From positions 5,512,001 to 5,576,000 of the forward strand of contig CM060990.1 in assembly GCA_030765065.1 (NCBI GenBank): DNA of 64,000 bases, written 5' to 3'. Position numbers and translations under genes: made by a program. Positions 1 to 11,214 of the stretch are shown one piece after another; within the stretch, counting starts at the first letter, position 1, and the number at the start of each line of letters is the position of its first letter. Below the pieces are notes generated by a model that ran no database searches, had not been told where the DNA came from, and worked only from the letters and a program-made list of their open reading frames with translations. The stretch comes from Deroplatys truncata. Taxonomy: Eukaryota; Arthropoda; Insecta; Mantodea; Mantidae.

Positions 1-126
1 GTCCTACATCGGCGGACACAGCACTCAAAATACATCAGTCTGGGATATTTCCCTGCAAGAAACTACGTGGAGACTGGAGAGGCAAACATGTAAAGAGTGA
101 TTCTTTCTCATTATTTCACCTTTTAG

Positions 127-540
127 CTGAATAATCTACTTAAACTGGCGGAGCACGTGTGCAACGACCAATCCTACAAGTGCATGGAAGAGAATTTTCG
201 TCTTAAGAGCAACGCACAACAATATGCAAAATTACACGTAGAAGCTTCACGTATAAATTTAAGACTATGTGAAATCAATTATCTATTATTCAATGGTAAA
301 TTTCTGCAGCGTCAATTAGACAAGAGTAATTTGGCAAAAGATGACGCTAAGCATTATATACAATTAGCTGCTAATTCTAAAATTGTTATGCCTAAAGAAA
401 ATTCATCATATTTTGTTCTGTATGATGTAATTGGCGATGAGTTGAATACTACATTATCGGAAAATGAAATAAAGAAAATTAGTATTCTGTGTTGTTTATT
501 TCTTACATTCATAACCTCATCCTACCTCCTGTATCATTAA
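127..540 (+). CDS. Exon-like ORF of an unidentified gene
   Basis: An open frame runs from base 127 to a TAA at 538-540, preceded at 121-126 by a pyrimidine-rich stretch ending in TTTTAG, which looks like a 3' splice site. The coding part is therefore best read as a (possibly terminal) exon starting at 127, not at the GTG at 157. The peptide is about 137 residues, charged and mainly helical in character in its first two thirds (many Asn, Lys, Leu and two Cys). A short hydrophobic segment, roughly residues 118-132, precedes the stop. I do not recognise the family. The last part could also be intron read-through, since a GTAATT donor-like motif occurs near 427. The reading frames upstream (1-90) do not join in phase. 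It is the only non-transposon-looking ORF in the first 6 kb. Confidence 0.35.
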   Translation: MNNLLKLAEHVCNDQSYKCMEENFRLKSNAQQYAKLHVEASRINLRLCEINYLLFNGKFLQRQLDKSNLAKDDAKHYIQLAANSKIVMPKENSSYFVLYDVIGDELNTTLSENEIKKISILCCLFLTFITSSYLLYH

Positions 541-3500
541 CTTTCTAGATTCATTTATATTCAGTCAGTCATCAAGGTCGTATGCTTGCAACTTTTGTAT
601 TCTGTATCACAAATAGCCTTTTATGGCAGTGAGTGTGAGCGGGCGTAATTATTATTCAGCAAGTGTCATGTCATCGCGAGATATGTTTCTTCACTCCATA
701 TAATTGCAATTGCAACCTCAGGTATTAATTCCAAAAGTCTTTGTGTCAAAGACATAATTCATATTCATGTAGAGACAATTGCAATAATAGCTGCCAAGTA
801 CTTACCCACGACGTATACGTATCATTCATCTTCTTCTAGTCAGGTGGTAACTCTTTTTAGTGTAATCAATTATAAACTTTGGTGGAAAAGTAAAGTATTT
901 AAAAATTATTGTTGTTTATACCTGCACAATCTTTTCACTTCTTTCACCATAATTATTTCATCATCAAGTATAAATTGTGTTTCAAACAAAATGCGACACG
1001 ATTTGGTGAGTTGAATGTTCCTTCACTTATCCTCAGAATTAAAAATTTTACCGCCAAACGATCTGATTTGTGGGAGAGGTCACGTGACGAAATGCTGCAA
1101 TTTGATTGGCTGGCGAAACGCGACTCTCCACTACTGTAGTATAACAAATTCTCCAATGCAGTAGGCTGTGTATAAAATGAAGGACATCTTTCAGAACATC
1201 AGATAAAGTGAAATGCCCGACCTACTACTTTGAAAAACATAACTTAAAATGAAACAATATAGGACAATAAAGCACAAACACTATAGCTCTGCACATATCT
1301 CCCTTCACAATCGTCATCAGACCTCAACTGTTATGCCTTAAGAGACAATTTACCTCTCTCATCCCCCCTCTCTCTTGCATACCAACATGCAACCAGCATG
1401 CCCAACGCCATAATAATATCAAGGTTAAGAAAAGAGTCACAACAATCACTCTAAGACTCCGTAAAACAAGAATTAGTTGAGTAAATACAAATGGATGCTC
1501 TGAGGAGTAAAATATCCAATCTCTTGACAAAGTTATAACAGAAAATTATTATCCGCGGTTCATTAATATGGTTATACGTTAATACTCACTTGAAAACGAC
1601 ACACATTTATTACAATGACCCAGAAGCATTCACTGAAAAAGAATCTTAAGTGTTACCTTTGTCTAGGGATGAGGACAATTAACACGAGTGATCAATAAGA
1701 TTGGATTTTCTTTAAAATTTTGTGGTCCCACTGTCCAAAAGTGAGACACTTGTCCATAGGGAGGTTCATAGTGCCATATCTCAGCAGTTGAGGCGAACAA
1801 CGCCTCCTTGTAGCTGTTTTATTTAAAGTCACTATTCCACTCTCAGAATGTGAAGCAGAAGAGGGTCGCCAGTTTCATACAGGATTATTGAACCATGATG
1901 AGGCATCAGTTTTGGTCGTCGCTTTAGAAGCCATTTACTTCACCTACTTCCTCGTTGATGTCGCAGCTCGTTCTGTTATCTCGCGCGTCAGTTGCTCTAG
2001 TGTTACTGGGCGTATTGTTAAAGGACAACACCAGTTTAAATTACTGAGAAGTTTAATGTGATCTAAGACTGAGCTTTAGAAGCAAGTTGTCGACCGTTTG
2101 AAAATAAGGAATGAAACTGATTACGAATCGTAGCATTCGAAACTATCACAATTAAATTATTATACCCGCTAAATTCTACAGTACCTACCAATTTTATGAT
2201 TTAAAATAACTATTTCCGCAATAAAACAAAGTAGTAGGGTAACTGGCCATGAGTCGCTAAAATGCTTATTGGCGAGACCTCTCACAATAGCCGCGAAATC
2301 TTACTCACATAACCGCTTAAAATATCACACGAGCAGCACGTACCAGTGCCGGTACCAGAGTGAGTAACTCTGATCTAAAATTGCACGCCGTTATTACTTT
2401 TAGCTCCGCCTACATTTTATTCCCCTTCCAACTTTACATCTTGCCCGGGTCAATATCAAACTCTCTTCATGTGCGTCTCTGACTCAGCCTTTCACTTTTG
2501 TCAGAATTGATTTACAGAATTGGCCTACGTGATTGCAAACGTAATGAAATTAACTCCTAACTGGTTTCTAGGAATCACTGTACGAATATGTTTTTGTTAT
2601 TTCGGCTCCTATGTGACTTTCTTATACGACGTAAATGACTCTCTCTTGATAAGCCTTTCAACAGAAGCTTATTACCTTATACATTGATTTGTAAACTACT
2701 TTATTTTGTAAATAATTACACTAATTTAATTCTTTTTAAATTGTAAAACTACAATCTTGATGTACAACTGTAAATATGATTTAATCTGTTGAATAAATAA
2801 AACAATCTATGTACATTGATATAGTAAATGATTCATTGCAATTATTTCTCTATCTTACTATAATTTGTTTATTTAATTATTTGTTAATTCCCGTCACTTT
2901 TACGGTATATGTCACACTACATTCGACCAGAAAAACGGGGGGAGGTTGAATTTCAACCAATAATGGCTGGGTATTGTTATCACTTGCAATGAAAATTTTC
3001 CTAAATATTCTGCGTTAAAAGTCGATTACAACAAAATAGTAGTACCATCCGCAACTCGTTTAATAAAATCAAAATATCCGGATAATAGCATTTGTTTTAG
3101 TTACGATCATACTGAATAATTAAGGGTTTCACAGCTTTCTTTTATTTTATAAGCACTTTCAGAAATCAGAAGAAGCGATCGCATTGCAATGGATTTTCTC
3201 TGCTTAGACGTCACTCTTCAACAACTTCTTTTTATATTGGATTAATTAATTCCTTTCTGTTTTTCGCACTTTGATTCAATCGTGTTTTTAGTTGTTTTGT
3301 TGTCCCACAGAAGTCAATTAGAAGTTCCCGTCGTAATGTTGTTGTGCTGTGCCCCTTTACTCTGAAGATTCTTCCTCTACGAGCTGTTCCCTAGTCCTCC
3401 ATTCGAGCCCCAAGTTGCTGGCGTCAGTGCCACAAGTTGTGATTCGTAATGCCTGCAGCCTGCGCGTGGTCGTGGTCTGCATCTCTATCCTCGGCTAGCT

Positions 3501-4940
3501 GTAGCAATTACAGCAAGATGCGTAAGAGCAGGGACTTTTCCTCGGTAAAGGAAACGTAGATCTCAGATGCGGTAACGGAGAAAAAAATAGACGTGCTTCA
3601 GCTTCGAGAGGACATAACACTGGTTTCTTTATTTGGCACTTCCAGTATCACACTGATATTGTCGCCGTTAAAACACTGTCCACTGATACGACGCGAAGTT
3701 TGTACATTTTCCGAAATCCCTTTACTCGTAGCGACTGTTATGCGTATAGCTAACCCCGTTTGGCGCGACACCTCCGGCAGCATCATCCTCTGCCTGTGGT
3801 TTAACGTCCGATTTTGGTGTTAGAAAATCTATTTATTTTCGCGGGCTTCTTAGCTCATTAATTTCCTATTGGTGCATTTTTCGCGCCACTCGTTGCGTCT
3901 AACTATTCCATATTGGTTTACTTGTATCTTATTGGTCCTATTTCACCCCCTCTTGCTCAATTTCAACATGGAGTCGCGAATTTCCCTAATTGTACCGTTT
4001 AAGCTTGTTATATCATTCATTTCGGTCACGACGAATTAAATACAAAAGGACAATGGCTATACACCCGCACTGTACGAACAATACTTTTCCTACCAGAGAG
4101 ACATCGTAAAACTCACTTGGTACCTTTGGAAACACTTTTCCTGCATCTAAAATATCTCGTCGCGGACTGTATTTTAACATAGCGCTTAAAATATTTTCAT
4201 TGAACAACGTGTTACTCCTCTAATATTAGTAACACAAATACCAACATTATATCACCCTTCTTAAGCTACACAAGTAATAAAAAAATAAAAAATAGTTGTA
4301 TATAGCATGATTTAATTTCACTAAATACTAATGACCCAAATTAGTAATAATTCATTAGCTCGGGTTTGTCGGCCTACAGTTGCCGTCCCACATTGGTTGT
4401 AATTTATGTAGATGTAAAGAGATTGAAACCTATTAATGCATATATAAATACTGAAGATTTATTCTAGTAATGAAATATTTTAAACCGCATTAATAAAAAT
4501 ATATAAATATTTATGTACGTCCTTTTTTTCCAGAACGACATCATTTAATCAACGCTATATTTATTAATTAGTGAATGCGCAGGAATCTAAGTTTTTATCT
4601 TACCAATTTCCACTTAGAATCTCAAGAAAACTATGCCAGTGTCCATAGGAGGTTCCAAAGAATCTACTGTTATATGTCAAGGTGGTATTTATTGAGAAGA
4701 AGGAAAGCGATAACCTTAGTCATCCGATTTGTGAGCAGTACATGGTACACATTACACTTTTACGGTACAAACTGGTTGTAAGTTCTCAGTTGTAAAACAA
4801 TTTACAAACAACTAACACCTTATGCGGATGTCTATCGGCTATATTTTATAGTAGATGTGTATTTTCCTCTAATATCACCATTGCTTAGTAATTTTTCTTG
4901 GTGAAACGTGTTTCCAACGTACGACACGGTACAAAAGGTA
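541..4940. other. AT-rich intergenic stretch without a recognised gene
   Basis: Apart from the promoter-like cluster at 1,070-1,215, no supported gene is visible. ORFs here are short and often overlap on both strands (for example 3,593-3,823 against 3,598-3,786), which argues against coding. A more GC-rich patch lies at about 3,330-3,560 and 3,700-3,800 and could be an old element or an untranslated exon. I could not assign it. Confidence 0.5.
1070..1215 (+). promoter_or_regulatory. Promoter-like cluster: E-box, CCAAT and TATA-like motif
   Basis: A perfect TCACGTGA palindrome lies near 1,080. About 20 bases on is an inverted CCAAT box (GATTGGCTGG, about 1,098-1,107), and a TATA-like GTATAAAAT lies near 1,170. 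The spacing suits a promoter firing rightwards with initiation near 1,200. The sequence downstream (1,215-1,320) has only very short open frames, so no gene can be attached to it. Motifs of this size occur by chance, hence low confidence. Confidence 0.25.
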
Positions 4941-5034
4941 CACAAAAACTAATGTTTAATCTTCAGATGGGGTCTTGAGTTCTCGCAGGGAAGGATGAAG
5001 ATATAAGGTTGACTTGATCGGAATGGGTATAGCC

Positions 5035-5515
5035 ATTCTCTCCCAACGAGCAAGATGGCAACGCGATAACGCGCGAGACTTGCATTCGGGAGGTTCTGCT
5101 TTCGATTCCTGGAGCCCACTACTTTGACATCGGGTTTTCGTGGTTTTTCCTAGTTGGCAAGGGGAATGCTGGAGTGGGTTCACTTCTAACACGAATTTCC
5201 TTTTCTCGTTTCCTATCATTTCGCTTCCCCTTTCATGTTTCAGGCAGACTTAGGGGCCGTGCAGTGCCGGCCGGTATCGTTCAGATGGCGTTGGAAAGTT
5301 CTACTCGGCAGCCTTCTCTGAGCCGCCTCATATGGGTCCACTTCTCCCCTGTTTAGCCAGAGGGAAGCCTTCTCTGAACAGTCCGGGTCATCAAGCCTGA
5401 AACCTTTAGGGATCTCTGCGGTTCCTCCTGGGGGTGGTAAGCACAAAAGATCCGCATTGGGTTGGGATGCGAGGTGTTCCCTCCGCTCTCAGGTCACAGG
5501 TCATTCCTCTCTGCA
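5035..5515 (+). mobile_element. tRNA-derived SINE (family B), long copy
   Basis: The copy starts with a tRNA-like head: an A-box-like segment near 5,047 and a decayed B box (CTTTCGATTCC) near 5,100. A body follows that shares blocks such as GGCAAGGGGAATGCTGG and CGAATTTCCTTTTCTCG with the copy at 6,320. Its distal part (about 5,415-5,510, GGGGGTGGTAAGCACAAAAG) matches the inverted pair at 23.7-24.0 kb. No clear poly(A) tail or TSD was found, so the boundaries are approximate. Confidence 0.5.
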
Positions 5516-6319
5516 GTAAGCAACTGACTGTACTCGCATCTGATGGGTTTTTGTGCACATACTAATAAGGTTGTGCACAACAAAATACAAGCAACAGATA
5601 AAATTGGAACAAAGGACATTATTTCACCAAATTCAGAGAGCTCGTGCGATGTACTAGTAGGTCTGAAAGGATTGCATAACTTAACACCGTGAAGTGAAAG
5701 TAATTTCAGTAGAAATATTCTGTTTGCGTTTCCCAAAATCTCCTTTTCCAAACAACTAACTATCATATAGAGAGGATTATCCTGTCATACGTATTCCAGC
5801 TCACTTTGCGTTCAAAGTCGCCAAAATGTCCCTTTATTAAGAATTTGTCTTTTTAATTGGGGATGCCGCCTCCAAAGACGTTCATACACTGTGTAAAGAA
5901 GGAATAGGACAGAAGGTTGAGCCCTTAAATGAGATGAAAATGTACAAAGACCCTGATTGGCGCTGAAAGGAAACGGCATAACTCACGCATGGTCCGAGCA
6001 TTTTCAAGTCACCTAATGCATGTTCAATTGACTAACAAGACTAGCACTGGAGCCGGCACGTATTTGAATGCCAGCTGTTCAGCGTCCCTTAATTAAGGTT
6101 TAATTAATTTGCAAGCGCAATAAAAATATTTTCCGTGTAAAAGTAGTCCAAATGCAGTCTGTGTTTCCATACCGTGTGCCCGATCTGAACACTGCCATAC
6201 AAAACCTTTGTTTTAAAATGAAATGCGTAGGCTTCTAGAACGTCTGGCTCCAGCGGCCGACGGCATCGACTCGGCGGTAGTCCAATAAGGATGATGCACG
6301 TATCCTTGCGCAAGTTAAA

Positions 6320-6540
6320 GCAAAACGGAGCGAGATGGCTCCGCGGTAACTGGGAGGCTCGCATTCGGTAGGCCCTGGGTTTGATTTATGGACCAGCCAC
6401 AGTGAACATGGTTTTATTGTGGTGTTCTCTGTTTGGCAAGGCGAATGCTGGAGTCATTTTTCTTCTACCACGAATTTACTTTCTCTCATTTCCTGTAAAT
6501 TTGCCTCCCTTTTCATGTTTGAGGTTCCGTTCCCTGGTCG
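6320..6540 (+). mobile_element. tRNA-derived SINE (family B), shorter diverged copy
   Basis: The order matches the 5,035 copy: tRNA-like head (GAGATGGCTCCGCGGTAAC), decayed B box (GGGTTTGATTT near 6,376), then the shared body with GGCAAGGCGAATGCTGG and ACGAATTTACTTTCTCTC. The two copies differ at many positions, so the insertion is old. The 3' end is lost in unrelated DNA after about 6,535. Confidence 0.45.
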
Positions 6541-6744
6541 TAGTCATAGTCAAGAAAATAAGCAAGAAAACTATCGATTTTTGTGATATCAAAAATTGCA
6601 AAAGACACGCAGCAGATTTTGTTGTTGTTTTGCTTCTTTTCTACTCATTTTGCATCTCTGCTGTTCACTAATATCACTGTCTAGATAATCCACAACTTTA
6701 TGGATACACTGAAAAGAGTAGAGTAATACAAGAGACCCTCTGCT

Positions 6745-6828
6745 ACCTCTTGGCGGGATTCGAACCCGCGACCTTTTGTGCCACAGAGTGCCGAAGTCTC
6801 CAGCGACCGCTCTATCCTGGGCCTCCTA
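6745..6828 (-). mobile_element. tRNA-derived SINE head (reverse orientation)
   Basis: Read on the minus strand the segment carries GGTCGCGGGTTCGAATCC, a near-perfect tRNA T-arm and B box (6,755-6,772 on the plus strand). A degenerate A-box side lies about 50 bases upstream. It does not fold into a complete cloverleaf with a matching acceptor stem, so I call it a SINE or tRNA-related fragment and not a functional tRNA. Confidence 0.45.
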
Positions 6829-6887
6829 TTATAGACGCATTACATTTATTTCATTCCATTATGTCACAGTACTCCGGTGTATACCTC

Positions 6888-7590
6888 ATGCCTGCGCCGC
6901 GGCCGAGTGATGGCCTGGGTTCGATACCAGGGACCCGCATGTGGGATTTGTGGTGGACGAACCGGGCGGCTTTTCTACGGGTTCTTCGATTTCTCCCGCC
7001 ATTTATTCCACCAATTGCTCCATCACCTTTCCTTTCATGCATTTCGCCTTCGTTTCATATCATCTTCTCTCCGTGGCTACGGACTGATTTCCCATTCCAA
7101 GTTCTTCATTCTCTGTTTATGCTCGTTTGCTCCTCTACAGGCTTCTGCCCCTAGCCGCCGTTGTAGGTCCTAGGGAATGTATGCCCTATATACCTAGTTA
7201 CGAGGCGATCCCGCGTTCCGAGTTCTTCATTCTCTGATTCCATATTCGTCTGCTCCCCTACAGGTCTCTGAACCAAGGCACGGCTGTCGGTCCTAGGGGT
7301 GGCTACGGACCGATTCCCCATTCCGAGTTCTTCCTTCTCTGGTTCCATATTCGTCTGCTCCCCTACAGGTCTCTGAACCAAGGCACGGCTGTCGGTCCTA
7401 GGGGTGGCTACGGACCGATTCCCCATTCCGAGTTCTTCCTTCTCTGGTTCCATGTTCGTCTGCTCCCCTACAGGCTTCTGAACCAAGGCACGATTGTAGG
7501 TCCTAGGGGATGTAAGCCCTACATACGTGGCTACGGTCCGGTTCCTCATTCCGAGTTCCTCATTCTCGGATTCCATGTTCGTCTGCTTCC
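6888..7590 (+). mobile_element. tRNA-headed SINE-like repeat with minisatellite tail
   Basis: The head reads GCGGCCGAGTGATGGC (A-box side) followed by GGGTTCGATACCAGGGAC (B-box side, about 6,918-6,935). A pyrimidine-rich body follows, then a tail of 105-bp tandem units (about 7,075-7,590). The unit is cut near 7,590 by the poly(T) start of the reverse-oriented Tx1-type element. It resumes at 12,978-13,045 with the next expected unit sequence (TACAAGCCTGTGAACCAAGG). Confidence 0.55.
7075..7590. repeat. 105-bp minisatellite, about 4.5 units
   Basis: Units share CTACGGACCGATTCCCCATT, CTGCTCCCCTACAGG and AACCAAGGCACGGCTG. Two consecutive units starting at 7,301 and 7,406 are almost identical, giving a 105-bp period; the outer units are more diverged. 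Because 105 is a multiple of three, the minus strand stays open for 141 codons. That ORF is a by-product of the repeat, not evidence for a gene. Confidence 0.8.
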
Positions 7591-8003
7591 TTTTTTTCTT
7601 TCTTTCTTTTTTTTTTTGACTCTAAATGCTGGCATTAAAATTCCGTGCTGTTTCCGTCAATCGAGAGAAACAACTGAATGTTATTTTTTACATGATGTTT
7701 ATTTTTAATTATTTTTTAATCTTAAATATTATTTCATTTAAGCCCTATATTTATCCTACAAAAAGTGAAACATGCAATGGATAGCATTTTTAGGGGCTCT
7801 ACAATTTTTTTCTCATGGTTTTCATCTATTTATTTTATGTTTATAACACATGTAGAAGGGTTTGTGTAGGTAATCCCAATCAGTTTGTAACATAGGCCAC
7901 TTTCTTTTAATATTGGGATTTCGGTACAAAAGTATTAATTAGTGACCTCTAAACGTGAGATAAAGGGCTGCATTGAGCGGATGAATCCGGACTTTATCAG
8001 CTT

Positions 8004-11000
8004 TCACCGTTCCAGTCTCAAGAAGCCCAACCGTTCCACCCTCTTTGCTACATTGTCAACATTCCGTTTAAAGATCCAGTGTAACTTTCCCGTTACCAAC
8101 CAAATCACACAGCGAAATTCCAGGCGCTGTAGTTCCTCAAGACATGGCGGGGCTCCCGGTTTGCACCATCTGGCTATGTAGTTCCTCACCACCATCAGGA
8201 TGTCATCAACCTACCGACAGAAGGCAATCTGGTGCTCCAATGTATCAAGTCCTGAGCAGACTGCACATTGATTAGATTGTGCTCGCCCATGTCACCAGAA
8301 TTTTTCTGCCGTCGGTATGGTCTCGTTTAAGATTTCATAGGTCGTCTCTTGCCAATCAGTTGGAACATATTTGCTGAAACACATTCTGCCAGATAATCTT
8401 CCATCTTCGACTATGTTTCTCTTCAATCATAGGAGTAAAAGGAAACAAAGTTAGCAGGCGATATTGGCTCCGGGTACACTCGAATGCGGAGATCTCATCG
8501 CTGCTATCCAGCATGCGCTGAAGATGATTAACAACGTGCTTGAATTCTGGGAGTACCATATGCGGGTTATGAACTCGTTCCTCCCACAAGTTTTTGTCGA
8601 TGAAAGAACCATTTTCACACAAGGACCGAACGGCAGTCTTCCTCAATAAGGCCATACATTTCTTTTCGATGTCAACTAATCCACATCCGCCTTTGGAATG
8701 AGGCAAACGTAGTTGAGGTCTGCTCACCCGATACACCTTACTGTGCCATAAAACGAAGCCGAGGAGTTGCTCAAGTTTTTGTGCGTCATGTTTCGTAATC
8801 GGCGGAATCTGTGCTAGGTATCAAATTTGGCTGAGGCCATAGGTATGCATCTACCAAATGCGCTGCAGTAAATTCAGATTCTGTGTCCTCTCAAACCATA
8901 AGAAATATCTTAAATGGTATATCCTCTCTCGCCAGTTAAAAACAATTGTTTGGTCCATATTTCCCAGGAAGGAAATACCAAGTATCCGTGTAGTAGTGAC
9001 ACGTTGCATCCCCAAGGTATGGCTTGGTCCTGGCCAATTTCCTATCACAGTAGCTCGGAGTTTGCTGCATTTAACACTGCACCTGACATCCTGGTATAGA
9101 GCTCCAGTCCACGGAGAAGTGCTGCCATATCTTGGTCATCAGCAGCTACAATGGTCACATCATCAGTATAGGCGGTTACTGTAAATTGTACACAGTGACC
9201 CCACGCAAGGTGTCTTGCAGCATCCGTAGCAAGGAGTTTAATGAGAGTAAACAGTCCCATTGATAACGGGCATCCTTGTCGCACTGGCCGCTTTATGAGT
9301 ATCGCGATGGAAAGTCATCCGTTCCATAACACTCGAGACCTCGCTGTTCTATAGAGCGCTTTAATAAGGGAAATAATCTGCATAGGGCGATGCGCTGCCT
9401 GTAAACATTGCCACAGATAGCGTTGGTGCACCCTATCAAAATCCTTTTGGAAATCGAGACTAATCAAAAACGCTAATTGATGTTCTCGTCGGAGATGTAG
9501 TAATATATCACGCATTACTGCTAACGTAACAATAATACACCTTTTAGACATCGCCGCTTGATTATAGTGTAAGAGTTCCGCATAAGCTCCTTTCATTCTG
9601 TTCGCCAACACTTTGACAAAGCTTTTATAATCGGCGTTCAACAAAGTTATTGGGCGGTAGTCGTTTAGTGCGGTAGTCCTAGAGGTCTTCGGAAGTAAAG
9701 TGATGATACCATCCGCAAAGGTGTCGGGGAAATATGATGTTTCCCACAGCTACACAACAACTTCCATCGCGGCGTCTTTGATAATGCGCCAACAAGTTCT
9801 ATAAAATTCATATGGCAAACCATCCGGACCCGGGGACGTGTGTTTACTCGCTCATCTAGCACTTCCCGTTCAGTAATGGGGATGGTGAGCATATCTGCAG
9901 TTGCCTGTGTAATTCCCGTTGCAAACAACTGCTACTCAGCACACATATCGTCTGACATTCCCTCCGATCCCTCTCGAAACAATGTCTGGAAATGACCCGC
10001 TATAAGATGAAGAGCTCTTGTCCCAGAGCATGCAACTCCAGTGGTAGCATCTTGAAGTGTGTGTGGATATTTTGCACACCCCTCCTTCCTCTCCTTTGCG
10101 AAATATTAAAAGGAGTGCCGTTCTTCGGCATGTATGTTTGGAGCCTTAGCTCGAATTTGATACCCATCCAGGTGCTGTAATTGTTTCCGCTTAATAACTT
10201 CCTTCACCTGGTTGAGTTTCGCATTCACATCGTAACCCTCCCGTTGCTTCGTATACAGTTCCCATAGGGCCTCATTGTAGAAAAGCATCAACTTATTTCG
10301 CGCCTGTGCTCGCAAAATACTGGTGTATTTTAAAAAAAGGCGCGTATCACCGATTTAACAGTTTCAATCCACCATAAACTTTTCCGCGGTGCACTTCTGA
10401 AGGTTGAGTATAACTGATGCCATTTAGCCTTAAAGTGCTCCAAAACCTCTGTGTCCTCAAAAATTTAACTGTTGAGCTTCCAATGTCGCCTTCCGGCAAT
10501 CTCAGTACTGAGTGTTGGAAGTAGGAGTTGGCAGAGTACTGCATAATGGCCACTAAACGCCAAAGGAAGGACACAAATTCGATGTACGGATGTAGCTATA
10601 CCCGGAGACGTATAAACAGGATCTATACGAGATGCAGAGGTGTGTCGAACAAATGTAAATTCTACGTTAGTGCCATTCTTAATTTCCCAAGCATCCTGAA
10701 GCTGCAGCTTAGTCACTAGTTGTTGCAGCATGATGCAGAATTTGGGTGCTCCTTTTTGGTCTTTAGTATGCAGCGTACAATTAAAGTCACGGTGAGTAAA
10801 ACCTCCTTGCTGTGCAGTAAATAGGGATTAAATCAGTTAGAAAGAACCGCTCTCGCTCGTGTCTATATTGAGTACCATATGTTCATTAATACTGTTGCAT
10901 CTAAGGTTGCTGATAGGATCCGGCCCAAAGGATCTATTTGAAAATTCTGTAGAGGAAGGCCCTTCCTGTAGGCAATAGCGGTGACTCGTCCGCCTAAACC

Positions 11001-11210
11001 TAGGTTAACTTTATAATCGCAACCATAGATTGCATTCAAATTATAAGCATTAACTTCTTGGAGAAAACAGATATCAACATTATTCATTTGGAGGAACGTA
11101 TTTAGGAGTTTCTGTGTCACAAGATTCTGACAACCGTTCACGTTTATAGTTGCCAACGATCGCAGATATATCTTGGTAAGGAGCGTTGATTGAAAGGGCA
11201 TTACAATCAA
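8004..11210 (-). pseudogene. ORF2 relic: endonuclease, reverse transcriptase, zinc finger
   Basis: Fragments in successive frames assemble the usual order. An apurinic-type endonuclease begins near 11,201 (ATINVNG and CFLQEVN motifs) and continues to 10,465, where the catalytic SDH reads SGH, so a key Asp is lost. A linker covers 10,315-9,930. The reverse transcriptase spans about 9,850-8,850, with a GPDGLPYEFY motif, RPITLLNADYK, SLDFQKDFDRVH, RQGCPLS and the active site as YTDD. The C-terminal region includes a CxxC-x7-H-x4-C finger (CAVCSGLDTLEHQIAFC, near 8,240). The family normally nicks target DNA and primes reverse transcription there. An in-frame TAG between the second and third motifs, plus multiple frameshifts, make it non-functional. 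Confidence 0.85.
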
Positions 11211-11214
11211 GGAC

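Noticed and set aside
1-89. Upstream exon for the 127-540 ORF (frame 2 of 2-89 looks coding, with a GTAAAG donor)
   Set aside because: The implied intron is only 37 bases, and the phases do not match (the joined frame stops at once).
5494-5766. Minus-strand ORF of 90 codons with a hydrophobic segment
   Set aside because: It has no recognisable domain, overlaps the end of a SINE and shows no splice or promoter signals.
6745-6828. Functional tRNA gene
   Set aside because: The B box is good, but the acceptor and anticodon stems do not pair. The same verdict holds for the heads at 6,893, 17,8xx, 24,4xx, 26,8xx and 29,9xx.
7151-7576. A 141-codon minus-strand ORF with repeated NMEPEKEELGMGNRSVATPR
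   Set aside because: It is the 105-bp minisatellite read in one frame; the period is a multiple of three, so stops are absent by construction.
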